Assembly: GCF_030264295.1 (NCBI RefSeq)
Contig: NZ_CP127173.1
Location: 10,547,501-10,611,500, forward strand
DNA length: 64,000 nt
Source: Amycolatopsis nalaikhensis
GTDB taxonomy: Bacteria > Actinomycetota > Actinomycetes > Mycobacteriales > Pseudonocardiaceae
Direction: 5' to 3'
In this document: in pieces, positions 61,599 to 64,000 of the stretch
How the letters are laid out: every line of letters begins with the position of its first letter
Numbering within the stretch: the stretch's first letter is position 1
Position numbers and translations under genes: made by a program
Notes under the pieces: generated by a model
The model's database searches: none
Told to the model about the DNA's origin: nothing
The model's input: the letters and a program-made list of their open reading frames with translations, nothing else

Positions 61599-62012
61599 TC
61601 AGCGTTCGGCGAGTGCCGCCACCACGCGCTCGGTCACGTCCTGCCAGTATGCCCGTTGTTCCTCGCGTTCTTCCGCTCCGGAAAGCCATTCCTGGTGGAA
61701 CCGCAGCGTGGTCTTCGCCCCCGAGCCGCTGAGGCGCACCTGCACCGTCGAGTCGTGGTCCCAGTCGCTCGGCCGCCACGTGAGCCGCACGCGGTCGCCT
61801 TCGGCGTAGCCGCGGATCTCGCCGACCGTGCCGTTCGCCGTCTCGTACTCCGCGCCCTTCTCCCGCGGCAGCTCGACGCCGGGGCCGAGCCAGATCGCGA
61901 CGCCCTCCCGGCTGACCAGGAAGTCCCAGACCGTTTCCGCCGGGTACGGCAGGGTCCGCGAAACCCCGATGTTCCAGCCGACATCGGCGGTCTTCCCCAC
62001 TGAAGAAGTCAT
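61599..62012 (-). CDS. SRPBCC (AHSA1/START-like) domain protein
   Basis: This 137-residue protein has NIGVSRTLPYPAETVWDFLVS, VAIWLGPGVELP, VRLTWRPSDWDHDSTVQVRL and TTLRFHQEWLSGAEEREEQRAYW, the typical sequence course of an AHSA1-type helix-grip fold with a hydrophobic ligand cavity. The ligand is unknown. It lies directly upstream of the P450 gene in the same direction with 22 bases between, so both may be made together. There is no signal peptide. Confidence 0.9.
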   Translation of the reverse strand: MTSSVGKTADVGWNIGVSRTLPYPAETVWDFLVSREGVAIWLGPGVELPREKGAEYETANGTVGEIRGYAEGDRVRLTWRPSDWDHDSTVQVRLSGSGAKTTLRFHQEWLSGAEEREEQRAYWQDVTERVVAALAER

Positions 62013-62076
62013 GCCCGCATCCTCCCACCGGGGTACGACAAAACCGGGCGGTGGCCCGGGGGCAGGATGGGAAACC

Positions 62077-62700
62077 GTGCGCTACCGCCCCATTTCCCCG
62101 GCCGCGCTGGCCGAAGAGCTGACCGAACGCGTCGACGCGCTCACCGAGCGCCGACGGATCGCGGTCGCGATCGACGGCGCGGCGGGTGCGACGGAAACCA
62201 CAGAACTCGCCGACGCCCTGGTCGATCCCCTGCGCCTGCGCGGACGGGCGGCGCTGCGCGTGTCGGCGCGCGACTTCCTGCGCCCCGCGTCGCTGCGCTT
62301 TGAGCACGGCCGCACGAACCCCGACGCCCGCTACACCGAATGGCTCGACCTCGGCGCGCTCCGCCGCGAAGTCCTCGACCCCTTGGGCGAGAACGGCTCC
62401 GGCGAAGTCCTGCCTTCGCTGTGGGACGCCGAACGCGACCGCGCCACCCGCGCCGAGCGCGTGCCGGTCCCCGAAGGCGGGGTCGTGGTCCTCGACGGCG
62501 AGCTGCTGCTCGGCGCGGGACTGGCCTTCGACCTGGCCGTGCACCTGTGGCTGTCCCCCGCCGCGCTGCGCCGCCGCGTGCCGGACACCTGGGCCGTCCC
62601 GGCGTACGAGCGCTACGAGGCGGAAGTCGACCCCAGCGCGCTCGCCGACGTCGTCGTGCGCGTCGACGATCCCCGCCACCCGGCGCTCTACACGCCGTGA
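62077..62700 (+). CDS. Uridine kinase-like P-loop protein with degenerate Walker A
   Basis: This 207-residue protein starts at GTG 62077 after GGCAGGATGGG. It follows the order of actinobacterial uridine-kinase-like proteins: RRIAVAIDGAAGATETTELADAL at the nucleotide site, VSARDFLRPASLRFEHGRTNPDARY, WLDLGALRREVLDPLG, VLDGELLLG, and DTWAVPAYERYE. The Walker A position reads GAAGATET without the usual Lys, so phosphotransfer is doubtful or uses another mechanism. Similar Lys-less sequences are common in this annotated group. It is convergent with the mannosyltransferase gene, four bases apart. Confidence 0.8.
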   Translation: MRYRPISPAALAEELTERVDALTERRRIAVAIDGAAGATETTELADALVDPLRLRGRAALRVSARDFLRPASLRFEHGRTNPDARYTEWLDLGALRREVLDPLGENGSGEVLPSLWDAERDRATRAERVPVPEGGVVVLDGELLLGAGLAFDLAVHLWLSPAALRRRVPDTWAVPAYERYEAEVDPSALADVVVRVDDPRHPALYTP

Positions 62701-62704
62701 GCGC

Positions 62705-63862
62705 CTAGCGGACGACGGCCACCGGTTCGCCGTCCAGCAGGCCGGACAGTCGCTCGGCCATGACGTCCCAGCGCCAGTTCTCGGTCACCCAGGTGCGGCC
62801 GGCCTCGCCCATCCGCCGCGCCCGCACCGGGTCCGCCAGCAGGCTGGCGAGGGTCTCGGCGAGCTGGTCGACGTCCCGGCCCTCGACGACGTGCCCGGTG
62901 ACCTCGTCGAGCACCGCCTCCGGCGCGCCACCCGAGTTGCCCGCCACCACCGGCAAACCGGTCGCCGAAGCCTCCAGGTAGACGATGCCGAGCCCTTCGA
63001 CGTCGAGCCCCTTGCCGCGTGTGCGGGCGGGCATGGCGAAGACGTCGCCCGCGGCGTAGTGGGCGGGTAGCTCGGCCCACGGCACCGACCCGGTGAGCAC
63101 GACGTCGCGCTCCAGGCCGAGGTCACCGACCAGCGCGGCCAGTTTCTTGCGGTACGGACCGCCGCCGACGATCAGCAGCGCCGCGTCCGGCACGCGCTCG
63201 CGGATCCGCGGCAGGGCCCGGATCAGCTGGTCCTGACCTTTGCGGGGGACCAACCGGGACACGCACACCACGGTCGGCCGGTCGCCGAGGCCGTGCCGGG
63301 CGCGGATTTCCTCGCGGGCACCGGGATCGGGCCGGAACAGCTCGGTGTCCACACCGGACGGCAGCAGCTCCAGCCCGGCCATCGGGCCGAACGCCGCCGC
63401 GAACCGGCCGCGCGTGTAGCGGCTGACGTAGGTGACGACGTCGGCGGTGTCGCCGATGCGGCGCAGCGCCTGCCGCGAGCCGGGGAGCATGGACCAGCCG
63501 ACCTCGTGGCCGTGCGTGGACGCCACCACGCGCCGCGCCCCGGCCTGGCGCAACGGGTGCCCCAGCAGCGCGAGCGGCGCGGCCGCGCCGAACCAGACGG
63601 CTTCGCAGTCCCGCGCGCGCATGATCTGCTTCGCGCGGCGCAGCACGTCCGGCGTCGGCAGCATCAGCGACGTCGGGTGCCGGACGACCTCGAACGGCGC
63701 CTCGGCGTCGAACTCTTCGTGCGACCCCGTCCGCGACTCCCACGACGGCGCGTAGACGACCAGGTCGTCCGCCGGCAGCCGGGTGGCCAGCGAGTTCAGG
63801 TAGTTCTGGATCCCGCCGGGCCGCGGCGGAAAGTCGTTGGTCACGAGCAGGGTCTTGAGCAC
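62705..63862 (-). CDS. pimB: GT4 glycosyltransferase, PimB-type phosphatidylinositol mannosyltransferase
   Basis: This 385-residue GT-B glycosyltransferase begins MLKTLLVTNDFPPRPGGIQNYL and matches in length and N-terminus the PimB' (Rv2188c-type) GDP-mannose-dependent alpha-(1-6)-phosphatidylinositol monomannoside mannosyltransferase. The donor site has VCVSRLVPRKGQDQLI and the E-x7-E motif in EGLGIVYLEA. It would act at the inner membrane in PIM and lipomannan synthesis, usual in mycolata. Its start at ATG 63862 is the rightmost gene in the window. Confidence 0.92.
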   Translation of the reverse strand: MLKTLLVTNDFPPRPGGIQNYLNSLATRLPADDLVVYAPSWESRTGSHEEFDAEAPFEVVRHPTSLMLPTPDVLRRAKQIMRARDCEAVWFGAAAPLALLGHPLRQAGARRVVASTHGHEVGWSMLPGSRQALRRIGDTADVVTYVSRYTRGRFAAAFGPMAGLELLPSGVDTELFRPDPGAREEIRARHGLGDRPTVVCVSRLVPRKGQDQLIRALPRIRERVPDAALLIVGGGPYRKKLAALVGDLGLERDVVLTGSVPWAELPAHYAAGDVFAMPARTRGKGLDVEGLGIVYLEASATGLPVVAGNSGGAPEAVLDEVTGHVVEGRDVDQLAETLASLLADPVRARRMGEAGRTWVTENWRWDVMAERLSGLLDGEPVAVVR

Positions 63863-63953
63863 GCCCCCGAGGCTAGCGGCAGCCCACTCTTCGTTCGGGG
63901 GCCCGGGTGGCGAAGCCCCCGGCCCGAGGCGGAGCCTCGGATGACACGGCGAA

Positions 63954-63983
63954 GGGGCGGCACCGCGTGTGCGGTACCGCCCC
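63954..63983. terminator. Hairpin near the right edge
   Basis: A 13-bp stem (63954-63966 with 63971-63983, one G-T type mismatch) with a GTGT loop follows a second GC-rich inverted repeat near 63895-63925. The 138-bp stretch upstream of the mannosyltransferase contains no gene that I can see. The hairpin may belong to a gene outside the window. Confidence 0.5.
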
Positions 63984-64000
63984 TCCGGACGCTGCTCGGG

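Overview
The window comes from a very GC-rich actinomycete. Gene content points to Pseudonocardiaceae, most likely Amycolatopsis or a close relative: a dispersed type VII (ESX) secretion system, ALF-repeat polymorphic toxins, an AftB-like arabinosyltransferase and PimB-type mannosyltransferase (mycolata-type envelope), and many GTG starts with ATGA/GTGA stop-start overlaps. I place it by gene content only; there is no rRNA or other direct marker.

Layout. 1-5 kb: the 3' end of an MMPL transporter, then a leftward hisD-hisC-hisB-small membrane protein operon (hisD carries a one-base frameshift), then a nitrilase-family amidohydrolase. 5.1-19.1 kb: ESX core locus. Two tandem NarL/LuxR regulators are coupled to eccB; eccE and a three-ATPase eccC face right; eccD, a YbaB/EspL-like protein, an LpqN-like protein and three WXG/EspC-like candidate substrates face left. 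19.2-27.9 kb: two giant secreted ALF-repeat proteins with different C-terminal tips, each followed at zero or one-base spacing by a small gene, which is the layout of polymorphic toxin-immunity pairs. One has a HINT domain before its tip. 28.3-35 kb: secreted proteins, including two S1-protease homologues that lost His and Ser, an AftB-like membrane glycosyltransferase, and one intact S1 protease. 35-37.8 kb: a YdeI/DUF1905 protein, an AMP-binding enzyme and a decayed membrane-protein gene.

38-43.5 kb: second ESX cluster, with two WXG100 proteins, a YxxxD protein, a PPE-like Gly/Pro-rich protein, a DUF1023 hydrolase, a small partner, and a convergent mycosin (MycP) in which every catalytic residue is replaced. 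43.5-47.8 kb: nadA-nadB-nadC read left, divergent from an NrtR-type NUDIX regulator; an inverted repeat lies between them. 47.9-50.4 kb: a LON N-terminal-domain protein, an M48 metalloprotease (frameshifted) and a DUF2567 protein. 50.5-60.3 kb: biotin genes bioD-bioB-bsaP and bioA, separated by a TAP-like hydrolase and two tandem SulP-carbonic anhydrase fusions; bioF is not present. 60.3-64 kb: P450, SRPBCC protein, uridine-kinase-like protein and PimB-type mannosyltransferase.

Several genes carry apparent single-base indels, and three of these are the same edit (an extra A turning CGAGCTC into CGAAGCTC on the + strand). Some are therefore probably assembly errors rather than biology. Intergenic gaps at convergent gene ends repeatedly carry long perfect palindromes of a few related families. 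I saw no tRNA, rRNA, CRISPR array, insertion sequence or phage genes.
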